Made by a program: the position numbers and the translations under genes. From Siphonodentalium dalli (Eukaryota; Mollusca; Scaphopoda; Gadilida; Siphonodentaliidae), in assembly GCA_032622095.1 (NCBI GenBank), contig CP136065.1, forward strand, positions 215,676,151 to 215,740,150: a stretch of 64,000 nucleotides of DNA, in the 5' to 3' direction. Under the pieces are notes generated by a model. That model was not told the origin of the DNA. It saw only the letters and a program-made list of their open reading frames with translations, and made no database searches. Positions 35,200 through 46,786 of this stretch are shown one piece after another (the first letter of the stretch is position 1; each line of letters opens with the position of its first letter).

Positions 35200-35765
35200 A
35201 CAGTGCGTTAGTATACGAGGGTTTTATAGTTCGATGGTTCAATGTTCCGATCGTTAGATAGTCCGAGTGTTCGAAATTCAGAGGGTTCTATAGTCCGAGG
35301 GTAAAATTGCATAGTTCGACAAATATGTAGCAACTGTTAAATTGTGTGTATGAAATTTGACAACCATGACGGGGACAGTGCGTTAATACGATGGTTCAAT
35401 GTTCCGATCGTTAGATAGTCCGAGTATTCGAAATTCAGAGGGTTCTATAGTCCGAGGGTAAAATTGCATAGTTCGACAAATATGTAGCAACTGTTAAATT
35501 GTTTGTATGAAATTTGACAACCCTGACGAGGACAGTGCGTTAGTACGAGGGTTCAATGTTCCGATCATTAGATAGTGCGAGTGTTCGAAATTCAGAGGGT
35601 TCTATAGTCCGAGGGTAAAATTGCATAGTTCGACAATATGTAGCAACTGTTAAATTGTTTGTATGAAAATTGACGACCATGACGGGGACAGTTCGTTAGT
35701 ACGAGGGTTGTATAGTCCGATGGTTCAATGTTCCGATGGTTAGATAGTCCGAGTGTTCGATAGAC
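35200..35765. repeat. Tandem array, 156-175 bp units (TCCGAGGGT motifs)
   Basis: Four units carry GACAGTGCGTTAGTACGAGG, GGTTCAATGTTCCGAT, AGAGGGTTCTATAGTCCGAG and GCATAGTTCGACAAATATG. The GACAGTGCG landmark lies near 35199, 35374, 35530 and 35687. Within each unit short TATAGTCCGAGGGTTCGA-type motifs repeat, recalling the minisatellite ends at 2641-3540 and 20655-21475. Confidence 0.65.
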
Positions 35766-36822
35766 GGGGGCGTCCTATAGAAGGGGCAGCAGAGTTTTGG
35801 TCACACTCCCAAATTTGGTCAACATTTTCAACATCAGGAAGGCAATAATATAGTAGAATCACAAAATTCAAATACATATTACAGTATTCACTCACTATGT
35901 AGGAACTGTTAAATCGCAAGTCATTCTATTGCCGGTTTTTTATGGTTCAGGACTGATTTGTCACGGTTCCTTCTGATTAAAAATAAAACATTTCGGGATT
36001 TTTAGATGGATGAAACTTAATTGTTTAGCCACATAGGTGATAAATTGATTAATTTTTCCATTCCCCTCACAATATGTGGTCACAAAAGACGTGATAATAA
36101 CAATTTGAGTCGGTTCTCTCCCCATTTAGTCAGTTCTATGCGAGAAATACTATAACTGGTATTTGAAAGGATACGTGGTTCAAACTGACCACGACGTGAA
36201 CATAACCAAGTAAACACAACGAAACATACATTAAGTTGATATGTGTACCATTTGTCGGCAATTTCGGTGAGTTACACTGCCTTCCTAGATATAATGATAT
36301 GCCCAATATATATGGCGGCTACGTGTCAAATAGTAACAGTAGCATCTTGTAATACAAGCCTGACATTTGGCATGAATGGCCAGTGTGAACTGTGAAGACT
36401 GATTTTTTTTTCTGAAAAAAAAACAATCACAATGGTCGACATAATTATTCAAAAGTGGCCGCCACTTTTATGAAACGGCGCACTTCTGCAGCATATAGTC
36501 GTTCAGTAATGTTTAATGCATTCAAAATATCTATAAATGTCACTGAGATAATATATATATATGAGTCGTTTCCGCGGATGAATATCACCATCCAACTACG
36601 AGGCAGGGGCAACATTCGGCAAACCTCGTCAATTTCCGTCACCGTTTCAGACTCGGCTTTAATACGACGACATGATTGGTTTGAACTATTTCACGTTATT
36701 TTTTAGGTCGGTGCCTGGGTCAAATACAGGGGTGCCAATTTGAATTTAGTTGTATTCCTTCCGTATGTGGGTACGAAAACATTTACATTTAACGTCGAAT
36801 TAAACAATGTAGAAGTGTTGTC
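35766..36822. repeat. Gene-free; fragment shared with 26400-26560
   Basis: Bases 36360-36470 are reverse-complementary to 26430-26545 (GACATTTGGCATGAATGGCC, CAATCACAATGGTCGAC). The 35815-35840 stretch resembles family Z. No exon is supported. Confidence 0.45.
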
Positions 36823-37238
36823 TTACAACACTGATATAGAATAGTCCATAAAATATCTATATGAAATTACCGCATGACCTAAATTGACTTTTGTAGACAC
36901 GTCCAATAGCACAATTGGTGCGAGGTGACATATAATCATTCGCGAAAAATGAGTACCAATTGCACCAGAGAGCTTGGCACCAGAGGTCAGTTGTCGAGGA
37001 ATCCTGAATGGCAGAGGCAATTGCAGTTTCAAACGACCATGCAGCCAGTTGATCATTTTGAATAATATCTGTTGATGGCGAGGAAGTGACGACAAGGACG
37101 TAACATATAATATGCGCAAGTGATGGGATGAGGATAACGATATAAGATATTTCGTTAGAAATTTAGAACTAGACAAGGCTGGTGTTAATATGAAAACAAC
37201 ATTAAATTGAGACAATTGAAACCATAACCTGAACCTAC

Positions 37239-37533
37239 CGTATTTACTGTAGACCTTTGCACCTGTAAAACTGTCACTCATGAGTCCGGCAGACAAGCAG
37301 CAGCATCCGTCACTGGATTTATACGAAAAGCTTCGACAAGAATCAAATCTGGTGCAGCCTTCGGCACACTCAAGTTTAGAACGCAGAGTGTTAACCGCGA
37401 ACGGAGAGGTATCACTTCCCGATAACGAGTGGTATTGGTGCTTTTGGATTACTACCCCAAGTGTTGTGTGCAGTAAAATTATAACTCTTGCAATTTTGAC
37501 TATCCATTTGTAATCACTTTGCAACATCGCCAT
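37239..37533 (-). CDS. Probable first exon of a secreted PAN/apple-domain protein
   Basis: Minus-strand exon of about 98 codons from ATG at 37533, ending at a consensus donor (TACG|GTAGGT, GT at 37238-37237). Residues about 1-28 are a basic then hydrophobic stretch (KIARVIILLHTTLGVV) that reads as a signal peptide. Residues about 33-97 fit a PAN/apple fold: C56-x3-C60-x5-C66, then F69-x-Y71, then a Cys cluster at 77-79 followed by Leu, and a closing VYSKYG. PAN domains bind proteins or carbohydrates and are common in invertebrate secreted and receptor proteins. The start could also be the ATG two codons later. Downstream exons (lower coordinates) were not identified; the open frame beyond the donor is intron read-through. 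The gene may be longer or a fragment. Confidence 0.5.
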
Positions 37534-38141
37534 CCAACCAGGAGAATTATTCTTAAACACAGGCCACTTTTTCCCTTGGATTCCGACAGTCAGCAATTTC
37601 GCCTTTGTATATACTCAAGGGGAATCAAATGCAAAAGCGAACCAATAGTAACTGTTGTGGATACCACTATTATGCTTCACACAATGAGAAGTGGGTACCA
37701 GTCCTATCTAATTGGGTACCGGCCGCGTGTAGTCGTTATAGGAATCCGATATTGATGACGATGGTTGGTGGGTATGGATGCATCAATATCATACAACCGG
37801 CGGCAGATAGTATGCAGTTTTCTGCTTACAGTTTTTTTTCTTCATGACAGGATACACCTTACACACTTTTGTCACGTAATAATTAATTAACAACTAAACC
37901 CGGCCTCATATTTTTTAGTAAGGCACACGTGTATTATCGGGACGCATATTTGCGTGTGTGTGTGTATAATTATATAATTATGATATTCAATTTGTGTTGG
38001 GTTATTTAGTGTTGACTGTGAGATAAACATGGGTGATAAGGGTGGTTGAACAATTTTGTCAACATGAAAGGCACATTTAAAAGGGAGTAATATTTGTTCT
38101 TGAATGTGTCTTTACTTCCTCGTGAAATTTTAGGCCAGTCA
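37534..38141. other. Gene-free stretch upstream of the PAN exon
   Basis: No exon or array beyond a short (GT)n at about 37955-37965. The promoter of the PAN gene could lie here, but no element is identifiable. Confidence 0.35.
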
Positions 38142-38960
38142 TAAACACGTCTGGTCAAAATGGTCAAAATGTTCAACAGTTACAAATTTCTTATCTTACA
38201 ATAGATTGGTTTGAAATTTAACACCAACAATATGTTGAAATTGTTCTCTTGGTTTGATTTGACAACAATTTAATAGTGGAGAATTTGTCGTTTTTAGACC
38301 AACATTTGCGTACTTTCCTACACTTTAAACATGCAATCAACCATATTTGACTTATACAAATGGACACCTCTTCTTTAGAGTTGATCCAAAACTCATGATG
38401 GGTGGACAGGAAGTAGGGAGCAGGTGTGATCTAGTTTTCTATATCACATTTACCCCCCCCCCCCCCCCCCCAATTGGCAAGAAACTGGTTTTAATGGACA
38501 AAGAATCTAATTCTATATAATTCATATGCTTTGTATTAAATAATGTATGTTCTTTTGCAAAATAAATCCTCTCTCTCTCTCTCTCTCTCTCTCCATCTGT
38601 TGGGAACATTTCCAATCTTGTGGGGGTGGGTCGACAGGTTGGAAACTTCCAACACTTGGGAATCTTGAAGCCAGTCTAGATGATTTTCAGGCTCAGATAT
38701 CCAAATTTTCTCACTGGGCCCATGTATCCTGAGTTTCTCCCCCGGTTTTCATGGTGGCCAATCAAAGGCTACTGATCAATTCACTTGAGAATGGCATACA
38801 ATCTAGAGCTATAATGTGTCATGCAGTCAGCTGATGCAGTTGGGAAAAACCAAAGCCCAGGCCTTATGCATGAGTTTGGTAAGTTCCAAGGGGATGGTAC
38901 GGTTGGAAATTCCAAGGTGGACGCCCCGACATTGGAGATCCTCCAGCCCACGTCCCTGCT
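38142..38960. repeat. Family Z fragments with poly-C and (CT)n tracts
   Basis: Bases 38142-38340 match family Z (GGTCAAAATGTTCAACAGTT, TTTTTAGACCAACA). A C-run lies at about 38453-38471, a (CT)n tract at 38569-38593, and further TTGGAAACTTCCAACACTTG-like family Z sequence runs to about 38960. Confidence 0.5.
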
Positions 38961-39059
38961 CACTTGACACGTTATCAGCGAGGAATAATAATGTGCCTTA
39001 TAATAGCCAGGTTCAGACACCCATAACACTGATTTCTAATGATTCATTTGTATGAATGT

Positions 39060-39300
39060 TTAGCTAATACTTCAAACAATCTGTTACTGCAATCGGATCG
39101 GTCGAGGTCCAGAACATGCCTATATGAGCGTATATGAGCGAGGTCAAGGTCAAGGACACGGTCGCAAGTGAAATTCGACCTGCCCATATTGTTCACGTGA
39201 TCAAAGTAGACCCAGCTACCAAATTTGAGTGGGATCGGTCGCAGAAACATGCCTATATGAGCGTATTTGAGCGAGGTCAAGGTCAAGCCTCAAAATTGCG
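39060..39300 (-). mobile_element. Helitron-type interior fragment
   Basis: Two blocks with CATGCCTATATGAGCGTAT and GAGCGAGGTCAAGGTCAAG are the reverse complement of the tandem blocks at 10495-10800. No element ends are visible. Confidence 0.45.
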
Positions 39301-39626
39301 TTTTAACTGTCAAAAAGTCGTGAAAATGTATAATTTCGATCATCAGGAACCGTCAAAAATCCGTCAAGAACCATCACAAACTGGCGATAGAACGATTTCC
39401 GATGTAACAGTTCCTACACAGTGATAAAAGAGAACAATTGGTTGATGAAATTAACAGGTCTGTTTCAACGGCATCCTCTATAGGGCGTCCACGATTACAG
39501 TTAGACATCCCATGTCGTAGCGTGTGATATAGCACATTTTAACACCGCTGCGACGCAATTCTGATCATTTGTTCTTATTTTGTCGTCTTAGTAGTACACC
39601 AGCGTCAAAATATCAGCAAGTAAGGG
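39301..39626. other. Gene-free stretch
   Basis: CTATAGGGCGTCCACGAT near 39479 faces GGGGCGTCCTATAGAAG near 35767 in inverted orientation, and ACAGTTCCTACAC near 39408 faces TGTAGGAACTGTT near 35898. A ~3.6-kb segment is therefore bracketed by short inverted similarity. No gene is seen. Confidence 0.35.
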
Positions 39627-39835
39627 TTAGAGCACAAGAATTGTTATTTACCAGAATCAATCGAGTCGAAGACGAGAGTTATTCTGGTAAAGAACTATTC
39701 GCGTGCTCTGACCGACTCAGAGCACAGTTGACATAATGCGATCAACTGGAAATGTGCCATTGAGCGTGTGTTCACCTCGACGCGCAATCCGTGCACTGGC
39801 CGCCATTGGACACAATAGACCGTTATCCACACCAA
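39627..39835 (+). repeat. X terminal repeat, left
   Basis: Contains GGTTAGAGCACAAGAATTG and a hairpin (TTTACCAGAATCAATCGAG ... TTATTCTGGTAAAG) at 39647-39700. GTGCTCTGACCGACTCAGAG follows at 39703. It is the mate of 53230-53450. Confidence 0.65.
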
Positions 39836-39977
39836 ACATGCACTTCAATTGTAGCTTCAATTGTTATACCAGAGGCCACGCACAGGGGCTTTAGAAGCGT
39901 TCCGTTCCCCCACCCGCACTTCCCTTATACGACGCGTCACTATATATGCGCCTGCTTATATCATGGTATAGTATACT

Positions 39978-40017
39978 ATAGAGGCGCCTATATTGTAACG
40001 GAATATAATGGCAGTGT
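39978..40017 (+). repeat. 40-bp direct repeat, left copy
   Basis: ATAGAGGCGCCTATATTGTA, then a variable C/T, then GGAATATAATGGCAGTGT. It matches 50046-50085 at 39 of 40 positions. LINE A coding similarity begins immediately after it. Confidence 0.75.
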
Positions 40018-40019
40018 AC

Positions 40020-42880
40020 CGAAACATAGGACAAATTCTAGATCACTACTCCTGATAGATTTTCTGTCTGCACACAATATGTTATCGCTAATGACATTAC
40101 CGATGTGCAGCGGTCCAAATATGTCTTTTGTTCCATATTCATCTCTTGTTTCATCATCATCATTGATTGATCTCATTATTGTTCATGAATGTAAGAGTGA
40201 TTTGATGCATAACATTGAAATTCTTGACGATGACGCTATTAACACATCAAACCACCGACCTGTGAGATGCACCGCTGCTATCCCATCTCCCATGAACAGT
40301 AACATTAATTCACGTCGAAAACTTGTTAACTGGATGAAGCTTGACACCGATAGGTACAAAAGTATCATAGGAGAGAACATGTCAACGGTGTCAGCGTCCG
40401 TAAGCTCAACACATGATATATATGTTCTCAATTCAAACTTAGTGAATATATTGTTATCGGCAACAGATGCAGCCAGTCCCCAACTTCGCAAACGATGTAA
40501 CTGCAAACCACATTGGAACAGCAAACTGAGTGAACTACATTCTGACATGATAAAATACCGGAAAGCTTGGCTTTGTGTTGGTCGCCCTAGCAACGTTTCT
40601 AACACCACTTTTTGGGCATACCGCGAGAAGAAACGTCAGTTTCGTAGGGCTCATCGAATAGCCGTTAAGAAACATTTTACAGATTCAAAGCGACAAATAG
40701 AAACCTTCGCTAAAGATGACCAGAAAAGTTTTTGGAAAGCTATTAAATCTAAGTGTCCTACATAATTATGCATCTCCAGGTTCGGAAATGAATTTTGATG
40801 GTAAAATGTGCAGAGATCCATTGGATATAGCTCAAGGTTGGCAACATTACTTCACTTTGCTCTAGAAACGCACCCCTCACTCTGATCCGAACTTTGAACA
40901 GTATATTCACTCACAGGTTAACATTCTACTCAACAGTAACCACCCTGATTGCGAGGAAACCTGTCTGACGAGTCTAGTCCCCATGGCAGAATTGACCGAG
41001 GCTCTTAAATATCTCAAGCCCAACAAGGCTGCTGGAATTGACAGAGTTGTAAATGAACATATCCTGAACTCTCCGCCGGAATTTCGTAATGTGTTGTGCA
41101 CACTATACTCGCTAATGTTAAAACATACCCATATCCCTCCCGATATGAAAAGGGGGATTATCTTACCAATATTCAAAGGTGACACAAAGCAAGTACATGC
41201 CCCGGACAGTTATCGCGCAATCACGCTTCTGTCAGTCCTTTACAAACTTTTCGAGATCGTTATCCTCGATAGACTCCGATGTAGCAATATATTCAAGAAC
41301 TTCCCAACCTCTATGCAGAACGGATTTCAGAGGGGCGTCGGTTGCTCAATAACCACATTCGAGCCGCAAGAAACATGTGCGTATGCAGAATGCAACGGGT
41401 CTCGGGTATATGCAGCGTTCCTTGATTCAAAGAAAGCGTTTGATCGCGTATGGCATGACGGGCTCATCTATAAATTGTCTCAAAAACGTGTAACGGGTGC
41501 TATATATGCTCAGAGTCATTTCAAACATGTACTCAGATGTACAGAGCCATGTTCTCTGTAATAGGGTAACATCGGGAGCCTTCACGGTTGAACAAGGAAC
41601 AAGGCAATGGGTAGTAATGTCGCCCTTCTTGTGTCTTGTCTTTATTGATGAACTTGTGGCATCCCTGTCAGATTCGAGTGATGGCGTTCACATTAGCTCT
41701 ATTTCATGTTCGTCCCCTACGACGGCTGATGATCTAACTATTCTCTCATTCGCAGACGGAGGTCTCCGTAGACTCCTCAACATATGTCACCTATATAGTT
41801 TAAAGTGGCGCTTCCAGTTCTCACACGAGAAAAGCAAAGTTGTTGTATTTGGCACCTCCCAAAACCGGCGTCACACTGAGGATAGACCATGGGAGCTCGG
41901 ATCCAGACATATCGCCAACGTAGAAGAAGTATCTCAGCTGGGTATAATTCAGAGCTCGACTGGTCAACAGAACCCAAAAGTTGAGAAGGCTACTGATATG
42001 CTACGCAAAGTCTTCTTCTCAGCTTGTCGCTCACCAGTTACAACCGAATTCTCTCCTTTAACCAACCTAAAGATTCTTAAGCATATCGTTATTCCCAAAG
42101 CTCTTTATGGTTGTGAATCATAGTGGTATTTGTTACATACGCAGTATACCACGATAGAACGAGCTTACCGCATGTGTGTTAAGAATTTACAGCGCATTCC
42201 GAAACGCAGTAATACAATATTATCCCTATCACTACTCGGACTTCTCCCTATTGAGTACCAAATTCAGCGGAGAAAATTATTGTTTCTTGGAACACTGGTT
42301 AACTTACCACGGAATCACAGAGCAGCTCTCGTTGTATTCCTATTCAATTATCATGGTAATCGAATATACGGTCGCCCGATGACAGGATTTCTAAAAGATA
42401 TATCTGATACTCTCCATAAATTCAACTTATACCATTATCTTCCATCTTTTACGGAAACGGGTTTCTTGAACTTTCTTCCCCATCCAGTCCACTTGGAAGA
42501 AAATTGTCAGAGATTGTTTCTCTACTCACTACTCACGCGAAGTGAGTCAGAGTGATCAGAGAGACGATTCTCTATAATTTCTCTTCAAGGAAAAACCCGA
42601 CAATCAGTCACTGTGGAAACTTTGGCAGCTCTCTCTCGAAGAACCTGAGTATTTTCCAATCTGTATCAAGATGGCCAATATTTTAACCAAAACCACGTAT
42701 GACAATGGCGCTCAATGCAGTCTCTGCAACCAAACATATTCAAATATCTTGTTTCATAGATATCTCGAGTGCACATCTGAGTTTGCACAGATGGTACGGA
42801 ACACATTTTGGTATTCACTGATTGACATATTTGGAATTGAAACTTTTACCTTTCTTGACAACATGAATAGCGATACCTAG
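40020..42880 (+). pseudogene. LINE A: decayed endonuclease/reverse transcriptase
   Basis: A 5'-truncated, multiply broken non-LTR retrotransposon ORF2. Similarity to LINE B starts in the C-terminal half of the endonuclease (SSSLIDLIIV, then NTSNHRPV with the catalytic His). It continues through a basic linker (KKRQFRRAHRIAV), the RT fingers and palm (AFLDSKKAFDRVW, QGTRQWVV with Trp for the usual Gly, PTTADDLTIL) and a C-terminal CCHC knuckle (C-x2-C-x9-H-x4-C near 42717-42770). Frame changes or stops occur near 40765, between 40765 and 40983, near 41500-41560, at 42123 and near 42555. The missing N-terminal endonuclease and the breaks make it inactive. It is a different copy or subfamily from LINE B. 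Confidence 0.85.
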
Positions 42881-44639
42881 GCGGGTGACGTGGTCATTCT
42901 GATGGATTATTAAATATATCACTATTCTCAGGGGAGAGATTTTCCGACACGTATGCTGGGAGTGGTGGGTGTCAAAATAAGCCCAAAGCTATTTTTTCCG
43001 TGACAACATTTTTTTTTCCTTCACACCTTTTATTGGATTTTTACTAGTTTGTAATGGTTTGTAACACTAATAATAATAAGGAACTGCAGCAAAACTAAAC
43101 ACGCTAGAGCCATTGGATATTGGTTTGTGCCTCTATATGACAAGGGAAAGTATTCTTAATGCAGCTGAATCGCCCATGCAGTATTCTATGTAATTAACAT
43201 CAAATAAGGATAACTTTAAAGAAATAAATTTAATGCCAAATCTGGTCAAACATGGACATTAAACATTGATGTATACACTGATGTATAAAGAAAAAAACAT
43301 GTAACATACCTAGACTTGTGAGTGGATAACACAATTATCTCATATGTGACAAAAGAAATAGAAAATGGTAATAATTCACAATCTCATGTAATCATGAATG
43401 AGTTAATACAGGTTTCTACTAAAAGTGTAGGTTTGTTTTTTATTATATGCTTTACTTTCACATGCTACACTTGAGCAGTCCAATAGAAATAATGCCTTTT
43501 CTGAACTCATACAAGATTCCTGAATTCATACAAGATAAACTGTGAACGTTATAAAATTCCTAACCAATCCTGACCAATCTGAATCAATTGGAATCAATCG
43601 TAACATTAACTTTCTTTGATTTCCCATTGGTGCTCCTGTTGCTATATGTGCGATAAACATGTTTTAGTAATGTCTAATGAGTCTGGGTGCCACGTAGCAT
43701 ATAATAATTTAACCTATCTGATATAATACAATCACCTATCTGGTGTAAAACAAAATCACCTATTTAGTGTAGAGCAATATCACCTACCTGGTGTATAGAC
43801 ATAATACCTTTATAAATTTCCATAAAAAAGTAACAAAACACAAAAACTAAAAAGGACTACCACACACATTTTGGCACTAAAACAGTGACTATTAATTATG
43901 ATTAACCGTGCGCGCTGTGTCAGTGACCGGTTACCCACTCAGGCATAGCTGCTATTCGCAATAGCAATAAAGCTGCTTAATAGGTTTTGTGACGAGAAGG
44001 AAATTGAATGCAATCTTGACACAATACAATGACTTCAGTTTAGCAATAAAATGTTGGATGGTATATAAATATTAGAACGTCAGTTTGTCTATAAATGTTC
44101 GATAGAATATAATGATTAGAGCATATCTTGTCGTTGACTACGCGAATGTAGTGGCCAGTGGACTTCGGCTCATGAACTACACCCTTCCAATTGGCCACTA
44201 CATTCGCGTAGTCAACTCCAAGCCATGCTATATTCATATACTAAGCTTTAAAATAAATTGACTGCAGAGCTGTGGAAATATGATATTTAACAAACACGAT
44301 TAATAATCCACTGCAGTCAAGAATATACCGCTCGAGACCAATCCTGCTGTTCATTACTTGATTCACTGAATCTCAATGTAGGAGGTTTGGTCCTGGTTTT
44401 CTCTGTATGTTTGTGTTTTGCGTTCCACAAAGGGGTGGGTGTCAAAACATGGCTGGAAAAAACTCTATGAAATGGGAAAAAAATTGGGGTCGGGGGTGGT
44501 TGGGTCCAAAAAGTGGTCATCGGCAAATAAGTAACATACGTGTCTGGAATTTTTTTCAGACCCCCCCCCCCTGCCATTCTGCGGTTTTAAATGTGAATGT
44601 TCATTCGTTTGGTGGTCATTAGTGGTCCTGTGTACCTGT
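42881..44639. other. AT-rich interval between the LINEs
   Basis: No gene. Four imperfect ~32-bp units with ATCACCTA(T/C)(C/T)TGGTGTA lie at about 43715-43805. A long hairpin is at 44133-44216. C-rich and poly-T tracts are at about 44566 and 43008. The first few hundred bases are presumably the decayed 3' end of LINE A. Confidence 0.45.
44133..44216. repeat. Hairpin, 25-bp perfect arms
   Basis: The left arm, starting GTTGACTACGCGAATG (44133-44157), is exactly reverse-complementary to 44192-44216, with a 34-nt loop. It is flanked by AT-rich DNA. It may be a small palindromic MITE or the stem of a transcribed hairpin. Confidence 0.7.
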
Positions 44640-45318
44640 GAATATTTCCGGAACTGGATTAGTTCTGTGGAATAATTATACTAAATTTAGTTATTCTACC
44701 AGTTAATAAATAATTCAACCAATGCGTTACTGCGGCCACCCCTACCGCTCGCCCTGTTGATGTATATATATTGTATTTTTTGTAAAGCTCACCAATTCCC
44801 ATTGCTGACAAAATAATAGTTCAGTGATATCACATTGTTCGACACACGCCACTCATAACAAACAAATCGCACGGTCGTTTCAAGGTAGCTTCAATTGTTA
44901 TACCAGAGGCCACACACATGCAGGGGCTTTAGAAGAGTTCGTTGCCCCGAACGGCACTTCCCTTATACGACGCGTCACTATATATGCGCCTGCTTATATC
45001 ATGGTTTAGAGCACAATCCCATTGTTGTAATCGTTCCCTGATTTTTGGTAAAGTACACCAATTCCAAAGGCTGGCGAAGGAATAGTTCAATGATTATCCC
45101 ATTGTTAGGCACCCGCAACTCATAACAAACAAATCGCACGGGCGCTTCAAAGTGGGAACAGTCCGTGTTGTTTCGGACATATCTATTCACATTCAGTTCA
45201 TGTTAATCACGTTTTTGGGCGTGGCTAACCGGCTATTGTGTCCAATCGCGGCCAGCGCATGGCACATTTCCAGTTTACGCTTTATGTGTGATCAATTGTG
45301 CTCTAAGTCGGTCAGACA
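44640..45318 (-). repeat. X repeat, inverted internal copy 5' of LINE B
   Basis: Read on the minus strand from 45318 it contains GACCGACTTAGAGCACAATTG, GGAAATGTGCC and the GTCCGAAACAACACGG block. Two direct modules with CAACAATGGGATT and the CGCGTCGTATAAGGGAAGTG block follow. It ends near 44600 with ATTCCACAGAACTAATCC. The same modules occur at 50110-50870 and 51625-51780. It lacks the Helitron-like insertion seen at 50880-51617 and so gives the empty site. Confidence 0.6.
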
Positions 45319-45671
45319 TTAAGACATTAATAACAGGCCGACGTCCCAATACGCATACCGGTAGTTCACACGCAAACGGACAGATAGCCAACTACGATAA
45401 TAAACTGCTGAATACGAATAAAAGTGAACATTTTCTGGACACACATGTGCTACAGTTCTATATTGGAGGAATCGTTGAAGGCACGACGCAACACACAATT
45501 CGTAAATACCTGACGGAAAGAGGCATTGTTCCAAGTTTTCTCAAACTGATGCCAAGTGCCCGCGTGGGAACTGTGTGTGCTCGACTTAACGTGATTAAAG
45601 ATCAAAGCTACCCACTATTGGACTCTGGATTTTGGCCTATTGGGGCCTACTGCCGCCCATGGCACGCGTAA
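45318..45671 (+). pseudogene. LINE B ORF1, 5'-truncated (C-terminal domain)
   Basis: An open frame ending at TAA 45669-45671. Its first residues (from ATG 45288) come from X sequence, and LINE sequence seems to begin at about 45318, so the N-terminus is missing. The C-terminal ~75 residues (FYIGGIVEGTTQHTIRKYL, later LDSGFWPIGAYCRPW) have the pattern of the RNA-recognition-like domain that ends many LINE ORF1 proteins. ORF1 proteins bind the element RNA and act as nucleic-acid chaperones. The stop overlaps the proposed ORF2 start at 45659 by 13 bases, a compact arrangement common in LINEs. Confidence 0.5.
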
Positions 45672-46639
45672 GATTTTTAATCATGGATCGTAGAATCACG
45701 TTCTTGTCGTGGAATGCGACTGCCATAAAAAGCAGTGCCACATACCTACATGAAATATTGGAACAAGATATATACCACATCGTTGGAGTTTCAGAACACT
45801 GGTTAAATTCAGAAAACCTGAGCTTCTTAAAATCACTAAGCGATAAATATGTATGTCTGTCAAAAGCTGGAACAATTATTAAAACAAAATCAGGTGGAGA
45901 ATTCACGAGAGACGGCGTAGCCCTTTTTATTCATAAATCGCTACAACGCAACTGCATTGAAATAAGCCTAGATGAGAACCGATTTGTCGGCGTGCAATTA
46001 GTGTTCAAAAATACTGTTATAACCGTCGTCCAAGTTTATCTTCCCAGTACTAATCACGGGGATGACTACTTCAGCGACTGTCTGGAATCACTAGATATCG
46101 TATGTGCATCCTACTCAACAGAAGGCCCTATGGTACTAATGGGTGACTTTAATGCCCACTTGCCCAAGGGTTATTCGAACGGCGTCATATCTCCTTTGAA
46201 CGATAGGTCCGACCTATTTCTGAGATTTCTCGATGACTGTGAACTTATTTCAATAACAGCAAGCGATATGTGTGGAGGCAGTGAACATTCGTGCATACCA
46301 TACTGTCAATTGAATCAACCGTCGCTTATTGATCATATCCTCGTACTATCTCGTGACAGAGACCTGGTATCTGACTGTGCGATTTTATCTGACCAGGCTA
46401 TGAATACCTCAAACCACATGCCAATCACAGGTACCTTGATGCTGCTGATGCGCCCCGATCTACATAGGCCGATACGAAATAAACGAACATACGCTTGGGA
46501 CAAATTGAATAGCATTGTATATAACGACCAGTTGGATGTGACATGCATCGTACTTGCTAACCGCGAAATCACCTCTAAAAATCATATTGATTCCTACTAT
46601 ACTCCGACATTGTTGACGTCCTACACTCCGCATCCTTAA
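45659..46639 (+). pseudogene. LINE B ORF2, endonuclease part
   Basis: Apurinic-type endonuclease domain of ORF2. Motifs in order: TFLSWNATA (metal-binding Asn), VGVSEHWL (catalytic Glu), LMGDFNAHL (Asp/Asn pair), PSLIDHILV and TSNHMPI (catalytic His). It would nick target DNA to prime reverse transcription. Start choices are ATG 45659 (overlapping ORF1) or 45683. The frame is lost near 46600. Coding similarity continues in the +1-shifted frame up to about 46770, then returns to the original frame before 46787. Two compensating indels therefore separate it from the RT frame, and the first stop is at 46637-46639. Confidence 0.8.
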
Positions 46640-46786
46640 GTGCTATACCACCAAAACCCACCAAGCGTCATACCAAACCATATTGGAACGTGGAACTCGA
46701 CAACATTAAGAAGCATCTGAAATCACTGCACTTAACTTGGATTCAGGACGGAAGGCCACGCAGCACAGACTATCAAACATAATTAT

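Noticed and set aside
36823-37238. C-terminal half of the 257-codon minus-strand frame
   Set aside because: It follows a consensus donor and loses PAN character; best read as intron.
39791-40019. Start of the 324-codon frame as coding
   Set aside because: The first ~75 codons translate X repeat sequence; endonuclease similarity begins only after about 40020.
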